Origin: Bacteroidetes bacterium QH_10_64_37
Lineage (GTDB): Bacteria > Bacteroidota > Rhodothermia > Rhodothermales > Salinibacteraceae
NCBI GenBank assembly: GCA_003023105.1
Contig: PXSZ01000018.1
Coordinates: forward strand, 1 to 19,938
Direction of reading: 5' to 3'
DNA length: 19,938 bases
The notes under the pieces were generated by a model. The model was given only the letters and a program-made list of their open reading frames with translations. It ran no database searches and had not been told where the DNA came from. Each line of letters begins with the position of its first letter. Positions within the stretch are counted from its first letter, which is position 1. Of the stretch, positions 7,347-14,151 are shown one piece after another. The position numbers were made by a program, and so were the translations under genes.

Positions 7347-9884
7347 ATGCCGGACCTCCCCATCGAAGACGTTCTGCCGGACCTGAAGGCCGCCCTTTGC
7401 GAGCGCACGGAGGCGGTGCTGCAGGCGCCCACGGGGGCGGGCAAGACGACCCGCGTGCCGCCGGCGCTGCTGGGGGAGGAGTGGCTCGGTGACGACAAAA
7501 TTATCGTGCTGGAGCCGCGGCGCCTGGCGGCCCGCGCCGCCGCGCAGTACATGGCCAAGCAGCGTGGGGAAGAGGCGGGCGAGACGGTCGGCTACCGGGT
7601 GCGCATGGATACGCAGGTGAGCGGTCGCACCCGCATCGAGGTGGTGACGGAGGGCGTGCTGACGCGCATGCTGCAGGACGATCCGGCCCTGGAGGGCGTC
7701 GGGGCGGTCCTGTTCGACGAGTTCCACGAGCGCAACTTGCAGGCCGACCTCGGGCTCGCCCTCACGCTCCAGGCCCGCGAGCTCTTTCGCCCCGACCTCC
7801 GCGTGCTCGTCATGAGCGCCACGCTCGACACCGGGCCCATCGCGGGATTGGTAGACAACGCTCCGCTCATCCAGAGCGAGGGCCGCAGCTACCCGGTCGA
7901 GGTGCACTACGCCGACCGGCCCCTCAGTCCCGGCGACCGCATCGAGCCGCCCGTCGCCGCCAAGGTGCAGGACGTGCTCCGGGACACAGGCGGCGACGTG
8001 CTCGTCTTTCTGCCCGGCGCGGGCGAGATTCGTCGGACCGAGTCGCGCCTGGAGGGCAACGTGCCGAACGACGTGACGCTGCACCCTCTTTTCGGCAACC
8101 TGCCGCCCGAGGAGCAGGACAGGGCCATCGGGCCGAGCCCGGACGGAGAGCGCAAGGTCGTCCTCGCCACGGACATCGCCGAGACGAGCCTCACCATCGA
8201 GGGCATCCGCGTGGTGGTGGACAGCGGGCTCCGCCGAGCGCCCCGGTTCGACGCCACCACCGGCATGACGCGCCTCGAAACAGTGCGCATCTCCCAGGCC
8301 TCCGCCGATCAGCGAAAGGGTCGGGCCGGGCGCGTGGCGCCGGGCGAGTGCTACCGGCTCTGGACGGAGCGCACCCAGCACCATCTCGATCCGCACACCG
8401 CCCCGGAGATCGAGAACGCCGACCTCGCGCCCCTCGCCCTGGAGCTGGCCCTGTGGGGCGCGCCCGACCCGTCGGCGCTCCGCTGGCTCGATTCGCCGCC
8501 CGACGATGCCTACCGGCAGGCTTGCGCTCTTCTTCGCCGCCTCGGGGCCGTGGGCACGGACGACGCGATTACCGACCACGGGCGCGAGATGGCGGAATTG
8601 GGACTCCATCCCCGACTCGCCCACATGCTCATCAACGCCCAAGCCCTCGGGCACGGGGCCGTGGCGTGCGACCTGGCCGCCCTCCTCAGCGAGCGCGACA
8701 TCTTCAAAGGACAGGGCGAGGCGCCGGACGTGGACCTGCGCCTGCGGCTCGAAGCGCTCCATCGCCTGCGCCGCGGCGAGCGGCCCACACCCAACCACGC
8801 CCGCAGCTACGTGGTGCCGTACGGCGCCGTGGGGCACGTCCGCACGGTGGCCGACCACTGGCGACGCAAGCTGGGCGTCGATCGGGACGCGGAGGGGGAC
8901 GTGGAGGCGACCGGGCTCCTCACCGCGTTCGCCTACCCGGACCGCATCGCGCAGCGGCGCACAGGGCAGGCGGGACGGTTCCGCCTCCGCAACGGCCGCG
9001 CCGCGAAACTGCCCCGTCCCCAGCTGCTCTCAGACGCCGACTATCTCGTGGCCGCCCACGTCGACGCCCGACGGCGCGAGAACCGCGTCTTCCTGGCCGC
9101 GCCGATCAGTGAGGGCGAGATCGTCGACTACTTCGGCGATCAGATTGAAGCGGAGACGGACGTGTCGTGGAGCGCGGCGGCCCGGCGCGTGCAGGCCCGT
9201 CGCCGCGAGCAGCTCGGCGCCCTCACGATCACCGAGGGGCCCATCGAATCGCCCGATCCGACCGAGGTGGCCGAGGCGCTTCTGGCGGGAATCCGCGAGG
9301 ATGGCCTGCGGCTGCTCCCGTGGACCGACCACGCCCGCCAACTCCGGCACCGCATCCAGTTCCTTCACCATCATCTCGGCGATGACTGGCCCGACGTGCG
9401 CGACGAGGCGCTCCTCGACTCGCTCGACGACTGGCTCCTTCCCCACCTCTACGGCTTAAAACGGGCCGACGACCTCCAGCAGCTCAACCTCCCGCAGATC
9501 CTGCGCGAACAGCTCACCTACGATCAGCGCGATCGCCTGGAGGCGTGGGCCCCCACCCACGTTGCCGTCCCGAGCGGGTTCGACCGGCCCCTCGACTATT
9601 CCGACCCTGAGACGCCCGTCCTCGCCGTGCGCCTGCAGGAACTGTTCGGCCAGACCGAGACGCCGCGCATTGCCAATGGGCGGGTGCCGCTGACGCTTCA
9701 CCTGCTCTCCCCCGCGCACCGCCCGGTCCAGATCACGCAGGACCTCGCCCACTTCTGGCAGGATACCTACTACGAGGTCCGCAAGGACATGCGCGGCCGC
9801 TACCCCAAGCACTACTGGCCGGAGGATCCCCTGGCAGCCACCCCGACGCACACGACGAAAGCGCAGATGGAAGCGGACGCATGA
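7347..9884 (+). CDS. hrpB: ATP-dependent RNA helicase HrpB
   Basis: DEAH/RHA-family superfamily 2 helicase of 845 residues, close to the family's usual ~820. Motifs in order: Walker A APTGAGKTT at 27-35; EPRRLAARAAA (Ia) from 56; DEFH at 124-127 (the HrpB form of the DEAH box); MSATLDT (III); ATDIAETSLTIEGIRVVVDSG (V); QRKGRAGRVAPG (VI). A helicase-associated region follows, and the C-terminal HrpB-specific domain ends with RYPKHYWPEDPLAATPTHTTK. HrpB is widespread, but its cellular role is poorly defined; a function in RNA metabolism is assumed from the family. The ATG at 7347 is the only sensible start and places the N-terminus just before the Walker A strand. The gene is flanked on both sides by R1/R2 repeat sequence. 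Confidence 0.96.
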   Translation: MPDLPIEDVLPDLKAALCERTEAVLQAPTGAGKTTRVPPALLGEEWLGDDKIIVLEPRRLAARAAAQYMAKQRGEEAGETVGYRVRMDTQVSGRTRIEVVTEGVLTRMLQDDPALEGVGAVLFDEFHERNLQADLGLALTLQARELFRPDLRVLVMSATLDTGPIAGLVDNAPLIQSEGRSYPVEVHYADRPLSPGDRIEPPVAAKVQDVLRDTGGDVLVFLPGAGEIRRTESRLEGNVPNDVTLHPLFGNLPPEEQDRAIGPSPDGERKVVLATDIAETSLTIEGIRVVVDSGLRRAPRFDATTGMTRLETVRISQASADQRKGRAGRVAPGECYRLWTERTQHHLDPHTAPEIENADLAPLALELALWGAPDPSALRWLDSPPDDAYRQACALLRRLGAVGTDDAITDHGREMAELGLHPRLAHMLINAQALGHGAVACDLAALLSERDIFKGQGEAPDVDLRLRLEALHRLRRGERPTPNHARSYVVPYGAVGHVRTVADHWRRKLGVDRDAEGDVEATGLLTAFAYPDRIAQRRTGQAGRFRLRNGRAAKLPRPQLLSDADYLVAAHVDARRRENRVFLAAPISEGEIVDYFGDQIEAETDVSWSAAARRVQARRREQLGALTITEGPIESPDPTEVAEALLAGIREDGLRLLPWTDHARQLRHRIQFLHHHLGDDWPDVRDEALLDSLDDWLLPHLYGLKRADDLQQLNLPQILREQLTYDQRDRLEAWAPTHVAVPSGFDRPLDYSDPETPVLAVRLQELFGQTETPRIANGRVPLTLHLLSPAHRPVQITQDLAHFWQDTYYEVRKDMRGRYPKHYWPEDPLAATPTHTTKAQMEADA

Positions 9885-9902
9885 GGGGAGTGGGCTTCAG
9901 AG

Positions 9903-10085
9903 TCTGTTTGGCGGACGCTCTGTGGCCGCCCCGGAGAGTACTCGTGCTGCAAGCAGCATGACCTCCGGCCCTCGCATTCGCTTCCAGCGCAGCCCGGGGA
10001 CTACTCGGTCGCATTCGCTCCCAGCGCTGGGACTTCGTGGATCTCGCGCAGCCCGGAGACTACTCGGTCACTGTGTTCCCAGCGC
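9903..10085 (+). repeat. R2 mosaic with nested R1 core
   Basis: It starts with the shared head (CTGTTTGGCGGACGCTCTGT, then GGCC), followed by the R2 tail GCCCCGGAGAGTACTCG and TGCTGCAAGCAGCATGACC. Two similar units follow at 9990-10027 and 10049-10085; each begins CAGCCCGG, carries GACTACTCGGTC and ends CCCAGCGC. Between them lies the R1 core GACTTCGTGGATCTCGCGCA (10031-10050). The arrangement looks like pieces of several repeats inserted or recombined into one another. Confidence 0.7.
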
Positions 10086-10138
10086 AAAACGCCTTCGGCA
10101 CTCGCCCGCCGCGATTTGCTTTGGCCGCCACGCCTTGA

Positions 10139-10237
10139 GAACCTGTTTGGCGAGACGTTCTACTGCCTGCGACTTCGTGGATCTCGTGCCATGGAGCTTC
10201 TGCACTCGCCTGGTAGTCCCACTACAAGGCTCATTTG
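10139..10237 (+). repeat. R1 dispersed repeat, copy 3 (99 bp, divergent)
   Basis: It is about 79% identical to copy 1, with one inserted base (GGCGAGACG for GGCGGACG). The TGCGACTTCGTGGATCTCG core is unchanged. The hairpin at 10208-10230 reads GCCT-G-GTAGT-CCC-ACTAC-A-AGGC. Compared with copy 1 three base pairs change on both sides, so pairing is kept: A-T to G-C (outermost), C-G to T-A, and C-G to T-A next to the loop. Confidence 0.85.
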
Positions 10238-10419
10238 GGCACTCCATGGCCCTTCGCCCACTGTGTCTCGGCTACGTATCCGCTCGCAAAACAGGTTCTG
10301 AACCCCTTCTGGGAGTGGTCCGTGAAATAATTGTTCATTCGATGGTGCTCCGTCAAGCCTGATTCTTCCCAGTGGCTGATTCGCTTTTTCAATCTGCCTG
10401 TTCGCCGGACTCAACCCCG

Positions 10420-10450
10420 TGATGCGTGAGGGCGCTTTTTTCACGCATCA
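10420..10450. repeat. Perfect 10-bp inverted repeat
   Basis: TGATGCGTGA (10420-10429) and TCACGCATCA (10441-10450) are exact reverse complements around an 11-nt loop, GGGCGCTTTTT. A G-T and a C-G pair could extend it. The T-run is in the loop, not after the stem, so it is not a normal plus-strand terminator. It may be an operator or a 5' leader hairpin for the doxX gene downstream. Confidence 0.6.
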
Positions 10451-10622
10451 TGTATCACGTTTACGGTTCGTCATGTCGAAAGCAACGTCTCAATTTTTCA
10501 AGGCATACGGTTGAGTTGACAGCGCAGTAGTGACCATTTCCGCACAGTTGCGCGAGGAATGGCTCGGCAGAGACGTGCCCTCGGAACTCGGCGCTCCCTT
10601 GAACCAAGGATTGCAGCACGAT

Positions 10623-11405
10623 ATGACCTGGCTCTCCGACGCTTTCCGCAAGGCCGATGAGCACACGGAAGTCGTGCTCGACCTCGTGCGCATTTACCTG
10701 GGCATCGGACTGTTCGTGCGCGGAATCCTGTTTGTCACGGAGGCCGAGGGCATTGAGACCCTGGTCGACCCTGCCGAGTTTTCGCTCCTCTCGGCGGCGG
10801 TCGTCCATTACGTGTCGTTCGTGCACCTGCTCGGGGGGCTGATGCTCGCCGTTGGTCTCCTCACGCGGCTGTCCGCCCTCCTGCAAATCCCGATTCTGAC
10901 GGGCGCCGTGTTTCTCGTTCATTGGCAGGAGGGCCTCCTGTCTGCCGACCAGTCCCTGGAGTTCTCGGCACTGGTGCTGTTTCTGCTCGTCGTCGTGTTC
11001 CTGTGGGGACCGGGCCGATGGTCGGCCGACAACTACGTGTTTGCCCGCGAACCGGAGGGGCAGGACGACCGGGAGTTCGAGACGTGGTGGCGTACGGAGG
11101 AGGAAGAACGGCGAGAGCCCGCTCCCGCCGGGGCTGAGCGCAGCCCCCTCGCGGCGACGGAGACCGACGCGAGGGAGGGCTCCCCGAAGGCGGAGGAGGG
11201 GACGCAGTGTGCCTGCGGGTACGATCTGACCCATCCGCGCATCACGGTTGAGCCCCGGTATACCTGGTACGCTGGGTTCTTCTTTATGCTCGGCATCTCG
11301 GCCCCGGTCAACGAAGTCACTTTTTACTGCGAAGAGTGCGGCACCGTCATGAAGCGTACGAGCGATCCGGAGGTGTGCAGAAAATATCAGTGGCACACGT
11401 CCTGA
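10623..11405 (+). CDS. DoxX-family membrane protein with C-terminal cysteine-rich domain
   Basis: A 260-residue protein. The first ~140 residues are a DoxX-type membrane domain with hydrophobic segments at about 20-40, 60-80, 85-100 and 112-130. Conserved marks are VVLDLVRIYLGIGLFVRG and VHWQEGLLSADQSLEFSALV. It is closely similar to the shorter DoxX at 12274-12693. A charged linker rich in E, A and R follows (about 150-195). The tail contains CACGYDL, FYCEECGTV and a last Cys (VCRKYQ), so CxC plus CxxC could bind zinc or iron; a hydrophobic stretch (TWYAGFFFMLG) lies between them. The start at 10623 was chosen because it aligns with the ATG of the paralogue; a GTG at 10530 is open but adds no family sequence. 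DoxX proteins are linked to quinone-dependent sulfur or redox reactions; the specific role here is unknown. Confidence 0.8.
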   Translation: MTWLSDAFRKADEHTEVVLDLVRIYLGIGLFVRGILFVTEAEGIETLVDPAEFSLLSAAVVHYVSFVHLLGGLMLAVGLLTRLSALLQIPILTGAVFLVHWQEGLLSADQSLEFSALVLFLLVVVFLWGPGRWSADNYVFAREPEGQDDREFETWWRTEEEERREPAPAGAERSPLAATETDAREGSPKAEEGTQCACGYDLTHPRITVEPRYTWYAGFFFMLGISAPVNEVTFYCEECGTVMKRTSDPEVCRKYQWHTS

Positions 11406-11433
11406 ATCGGGGGAGGCGATTGCAGGTTGACAA

Positions 11434-11517
11434 GCTGTTCGGCGGACTGTCTATGGCCACCCGGAGAGCACTCGGCTGCGTCTGGTCAGCACCGCAAGGG
11501 CATGACCTTCGGCCCTC
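11434..11517 (+). repeat. R2 repeat, direct copy
   Basis: The head CTGTTCGGCGGACTGTCTAT-GGCC is followed by ACCCGGAGAGCACTCGGCTG and, after a diverged stretch, GGGCATGACCTTCGGCCCTC. The parts align with the 9903 copy (GCCCCGGAGAGTACTCG and GCATGACCTCCGGCCCTCGC), with an insertion between them. Confidence 0.65.
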
Positions 11518-11749
11518 GCTTTGCTCGCGTCGGCTTCATATCCATCCACCGAACAGCTTTCGGAGGGGGCCTTTTGTCTTTGCTCTGTGGGTTTTGTCCG
11601 GGAAGCACGGAGGTGTGAGGCACGGGGGCGTGGGGGCCGCGGGGCACCAGAATCCTACTTCTGTAGAACAGTGAGAACAGGCCGCCGTCGTGAAGGTGCA
11701 ATTGCACTGTAGCGCTGCCCTTCAGGTTGACGTTGACGTTAACCACTGC

Positions 11750-11847
11750 GAACCTGTTTGGCGGACTGTCTCCGGCCTGCGACTTCGTGGATCTCGTGCA
11801 GAACGGCTTCTACACTCGCCCGGTAGCGCCGCTACAGGGCTCGTTTG
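11750..11847 (+). repeat. R1 dispersed repeat, copy 4 (98 bp)
   Basis: About 88% identical to copy 1 (12 differences by eye). The hairpin at 11818-11840 reads GCCC-G-GTAGC-GCC-GCTAC-A-GGGC; relative to copies 1 and 2 the outermost pair changes from A-T to G-C on both sides. The last bases, CGTTTG, directly abut the twin-arginine coding sequence of the HiPIP gene. Confidence 0.88.
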
Positions 11848-11848
11848 A

Positions 11849-11908
11849 CGTCGCTTTCTTCGCTCCCTCGGTCTCGCGGGCGTCGCGGGCGCGGGCGGGT
11901 CGCTGCTT
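11849..11908 (+). pseudogene. Twin-arginine signal sequence of the HiPIP gene with no start codon
   Basis: In frame with the HiPIP gene and directly upstream, the codons read RRFLRSLGLAG, then an Ala/Gly-rich hydrophobic stretch, then SLLVAC across the 11909 GTG. This is a Tat signal motif with a lipobox-like LVAC. The codon before the first Arg is TGA (11846-11848), formed by the last bases of R1 copy 4 plus one base. No ATG, GTG or TTG occurs in frame before 11909. The likely reading is that the original first codons were lost at the repeat junction. Confidence 0.65.
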
Positions 11909-12172
11909 GTGGCGTGTGGAGAAGGATCCCAGGCCGCCTGTACGGATCTGTCTGCCCTGTCGGCGCAGCAGAAGGAGCAGCGCAAGAAAATGGTCAAATC
12001 GCTTCAGTACGTGAAGGAGTCGCCGAAAGAGGGCAAGTACTGCTCGAACTGCAGTCAGTACGTAAAAAGCGAATTCGGAGACAGTTGCGGGGGGTGCACG
12101 TTGTTCCCCGGTCCGGTGCACCCGGATGGGTACTGCAACTCCTGGGTGGCTGCCAAGGGCACCTCGGCCTGA
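11909..12172 (+). CDS. High-potential iron-sulfur protein (HiPIP)
   Basis: HiPIPs are small periplasmic [4Fe-4S] electron carriers. From the GTG at 11909 the protein is 87 residues. The cluster ligands fit the family pattern: C45 and C48 (YCSNC), C63 in SCGGCTLFPG, and C76 in GYCNSW, with the conserved LFPG and W79. HiPIPs are normally exported by the Tat pathway after cofactor insertion, and a Tat signal is encoded in frame just upstream (11849-11908) but without a start codon. If translation really starts at the GTG the protein would lack its export signal. The gene sits between two DoxX paralogues on the same strand. In Rhodothermus a HiPIP carries electrons to a terminal oxidase, which is a reasonable but unproven model here. 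Confidence 0.85.
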   Translation: MACGEGSQAACTDLSALSAQQKEQRKKMVKSLQYVKESPKEGKYCSNCSQYVKSEFGDSCGGCTLFPGPVHPDGYCNSWVAAKGTSA

Positions 12173-12273
12173 GTCCCGGCGTCCGTCTGCCGGCCCTTCC
12201 GGTTCGCGCACCGGGCCCGATGGACGGTCAATCCGTTTGCACTCTTCTCTTTCACAAATCCCACCGGACGGTC

Positions 12274-12693
12274 ATGGTCGTCAACGCTTTCCGCCGGCTT
12301 GAGGCTCGCCCGGAGCTGGTTTTGGACGTGGTCCGCCTGTACCTGGGGGTTGGATTGTTCGTCCGGGGTCTCGCCCTGCTTGGTGTCGACGCAGGCGTGC
12401 TGAAGTTGGCGGGAGGCCCCCTCCCCGGCGTGCCCCTCACGGGGATTGCCATCTACGTGATGGCGGCCCACCTCGTGGGCGGGGCCCTCATGATCGTCGG
12501 GCTCTACACCCGGCTGGCGGCCCTCATTCAGGTGCCGGTGCTGATCGGGGCCGTGTTCCTGGTGCACTGGCAGGAGGGCCTCCTGTCGGCCAACCAGTCG
12601 CTGGAGTTTTCGGCGCTGGTGCTGTATCTGCTCCTCGTTGTTTGCGTGTTTGGGGGCGGCAGTTGGTCCCTCGACGCCCGCTGGCGAACGTAA
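12274..12693 (+). CDS. DoxX-family membrane protein (short paralogue)
   Basis: A 139-residue membrane protein with about four hydrophobic segments. It matches the N-terminal part of the 10623-11405 protein along its whole length: LVLDVVRLYLGVGLFVRG, AHLVGGALMIVGLYTRLAAL and VHWQEGLLSANQSLEFSALV. It has neither the charged linker nor the cysteine-rich tail. The ATG at 12274 lies about 100 bp after the HiPIP stop. The two paralogues around the HiPIP suggest duplication of a membrane redox component; the physiological partner is not known. Confidence 0.82.
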   Translation: MVVNAFRRLEARPELVLDVVRLYLGVGLFVRGLALLGVDAGVLKLAGGPLPGVPLTGIAIYVMAAHLVGGALMIVGLYTRLAALIQVPVLIGAVFLVHWQEGLLSANQSLEFSALVLYLLLVVCVFGGGSWSLDARWRT

Positions 12694-12752
12694 GTCTCCG
12701 GAGCGCCGGGCCGGCTGGGGGCGGGCCTCGCGAGTGGAAGCGCCGAGATCGA

Positions 12753-13262
12753 TCAGTCCGGGTCGGAGAGAGACGGGGGGCGGAGATCAAATTCCACGAC
12801 CACCCCCCACGCAGCCACGCCCAGACTGAAGGCGTCCACGAGATACTGCGTGAGCGCGTCGTAGAGCACGAACCACGCGTCCCCCGCTCCCACGCCGAGG
12901 GAGAGCAGGGCCAGTCCCAGGGCGCCGAGGGCCAGGTGTCCGCCCCAGAGGAGCCCCCAATAGGGACGGCGAGGCGCCACGAGGGCCAGCCCCAGTGCAG
13001 GAAGCAAGAAGCGCGCGCCGGCCGGGGCGGTCCATCCAAACGACCGATCGCCGGAGGGCGTGCGCAGGGTGAGCCGCCGGCCGCCGGGGCGGGACCGGAC
13101 GGTCCATCCCTCGGGGGACTCCCCTGTGACAGTGCGAAGGAGGGGAACGGCCACGGACTGCACCGCGACCGTGCGGCCGTAGGGCCGCCATCCGTAAAAA
13201 TACGCTCCCAGAAGAACCCCGACGAGAAGAGCACGAGCGGCAAAAGCGCGCACGAGGGACAT
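12753..13262 (-). CDS. Small membrane protein downstream of exosortase, function unknown
   Basis: A 169-residue protein not recognised by sequence. It has an N-terminal membrane segment (about 10-25, RALLVGVLLGAYFYGW), a soluble stretch of ~50 residues that could lie outside the membrane, and then three hydrophobic segments (about 85-100, 102-125 and 135-155). The last contains VLYDALTQYLVDAF. Exosortases are often encoded beside a small dedicated membrane protein (families associated with exosortase F or H), and the position fits that idea, but I could not match it to a named family. It lies 334 bp downstream of the exosortase on the same strand, and an AT-rich repeat occupies part of that gap. 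It converges with doxX across 59 bp. Confidence 0.65.
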   Translation of the reverse strand: MSLVRAFAARALLVGVLLGAYFYGWRPYGRTVAVQSVAVPLLRTVTGESPEGWTVRSRPGGRRLTLRTPSGDRSFGWTAPAGARFLLPALGLALVAPRRPYWGLLWGGHLALGALGLALLSLGVGAGDAWFVLYDALTQYLVDAFSLGVAAWGVVVEFDLRPPSLSDPD

Positions 13263-13596
13263 GTTGGACGGCGGGCCGCAGACGATAGACGGCGGTGTCG
13301 TGGGAGTCAGAAAAGAGGTCCGTCGTTGTAGTATGCTGTCAACCGTGATATGTTAGGGGAAGAATGCACGCTTCGCATATTTCGGATTGCGTATCTCTTC
13401 CTCTTCACGCAATACGAAATACGCAATACGAAATACGCAACGGCTTTCGATGAGCGGATGCAAGAAACAGCCCACAATCCACACATCACGATTGACACTG
13501 TAGTCGTTTCCAGTCGCCTCGTCCACGGACGAATGCAGCCAGGGAGGAAGGGACCCACCAAGAGCGTGCGGCGGTCCGTGGTCTGCCGCCCGTGCC
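13263..13596. other. Intergenic region with AT-rich repeat, 334 bp
   Basis: It lies between the exosortase and the small membrane protein, both minus strand. It contains the tandem/inverted repeat at 13375-13440, markedly richer in A+T than its surroundings. I see no gene; translated, the repeat gives the low-complexity string YFVLRISYCV, a hallmark of spurious frames. Confidence 0.6.
13375..13440. repeat. 14-bp tandem repeat with inverted arm (long hairpin)
   Basis: The unit ACGCAATACGAAAT occurs twice exactly (13407-13420, 13421-13434) and starts a third time (13435-13440). Upstream, the 20 bases at 13375-13394 are the reverse complement of 13419-13438 at 18 of 20 positions. The whole could form a hairpin with a 24-nt loop. 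Confidence 0.85.
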
Positions 13597-14151
13597 TCAC
13601 GCCACGGCCGGTTCCGTTCCGGCCTCCGCACCGCCCTCCGCGTCGGAGGAGCGGGGGACCCCACCGTAATTTGCCCAGAGCACCCACAGGCCGAAGACCG
13701 CGACGTAGAAGATGGTCGTGAGGCCGAAGCCGTGAAGGGGGCCGAACGCGGCGGGCCAGTGTTTCTGGACGACGGCCATGACGGCGATGCGGCCCACATT
13801 TGTGGCGTAGATGGCGGCCATCCCGAGCGGAAGGAAGGTCAGCCGGCGCGTCCAGCGACCCGGGTAGGCCACGACGAACCCCACGAAGAGCCCAATGGTC
13901 GAGAGCCCGTTGCACCCGTCCGCGATGCGCACGCCGGGGACGCCCAAGAGGGCCACGGAGCGTCCCTGCACGGCCGGGTCGATCCCGAATGCCGAGAGCA
14001 GACAGCCGCTGACCTCCGCCACGCTGTGGGACACCCACGCGTCCAGCCGCCCATCCGGCAGCAGCCACAGGTCGTAGAGGGCGTACCACGCGGCGTAGGC
14101 CGCGAGCATCTTGCCGAGGAAAAGAAGAATCGACCGCGTGGACCGGGACAT
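13597..14151 (-). CDS. Exosortase/archaeosortase-family transpeptidase
   Basis: Exosortases are multi-pass membrane cysteine proteases that cut and process proteins with a C-terminal sorting signal (PEP-CTERM type) in bacteria that make exopolysaccharide. This 184-residue protein starts at the ATG at 14151 (MSRSTRSILLF). It keeps the three catalytic positions: C80 in VRIADGCNGLSTI, R121 in ATNVGR and H140 in PLHGFG. Several membrane segments surround them. The length fits the compact form found in Bacteroidota-like genomes. Upstream codons of the open frame have no family similarity. An EPS-type locus begins 2 kb away, consistent with the usual genomic link. No target protein with a sorting signal is visible in the window, so the subtype cannot be named. 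Confidence 0.85.
   Translation of the reverse strand: MSRSTRSILLFLGKMLAAYAAWYALYDLWLLPDGRLDAWVSHSVAEVSGCLLSAFGIDPAVQGRSVALLGVPGVRIADGCNGLSTIGLFVGFVVAYPGRWTRRLTFLPLGMAAIYATNVGRIAVMAVVQKHWPAAFGPLHGFGLTTIFYVAVFGLWVLWANYGGVPRSSDAEGGAEAGTEPAVA

Larger units (their letters stand above)
9885..10622. other. Repeat-rich intergenic region between hrpB and the first doxX, 738 bp
   Basis: About half of this gap is made of R2 pieces, an R1 core fragment and R1 copy 3. After 10240 the sequence is not recognisably repetitive. It contains a 10-bp perfect inverted repeat at 10420-10450 and a GTG that could extend the doxX frame to 10530. No gene is supported. Confidence 0.6.
11406..11848. other. Repeat-containing intergenic region between doxX and the HiPIP gene
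   Basis: This gap carries an R2 copy (11434-11517), a 12-bp perfect palindrome GTGCAATTGCAC (11696-11707) and R1 copy 4 (11750-11847). The stretch 11530-11690 shows no recognisable feature. A minus-strand open frame here (11486-11746) was considered and rejected. Confidence 0.6.

Noticed and set aside
7290..8858. 522-codon minus-strand open frame
   Set aside because: Antisense to hrpB, which contains all helicase motifs.
9903..10237. CRISPR array
   Set aside because: Repeat pieces are of unequal length, poorly conserved and irregularly spaced, and no cas genes are present.
10516..10521. TTGACA -35 box before doxX
   Set aside because: No -10 element lies at the expected spacing (TCCGCA at 17 bp).
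11486..11746. 86-codon minus-strand frame beginning MVNVNVNLKGS
   Set aside because: The first residues look protein-like, but the rest is basic and low-complexity, and the frame overlaps R2 sequence. No family resemblance.
5739..11847. R1 as a protein-coding repeat (SVACDFVDLAQKGFF-like translation)
   Set aside because: The frame is open in copies 1, 2 and 4 but has no shared start or stop and is broken by a one-base insertion in copy 3. Changes preserve base pairing rather than codons.
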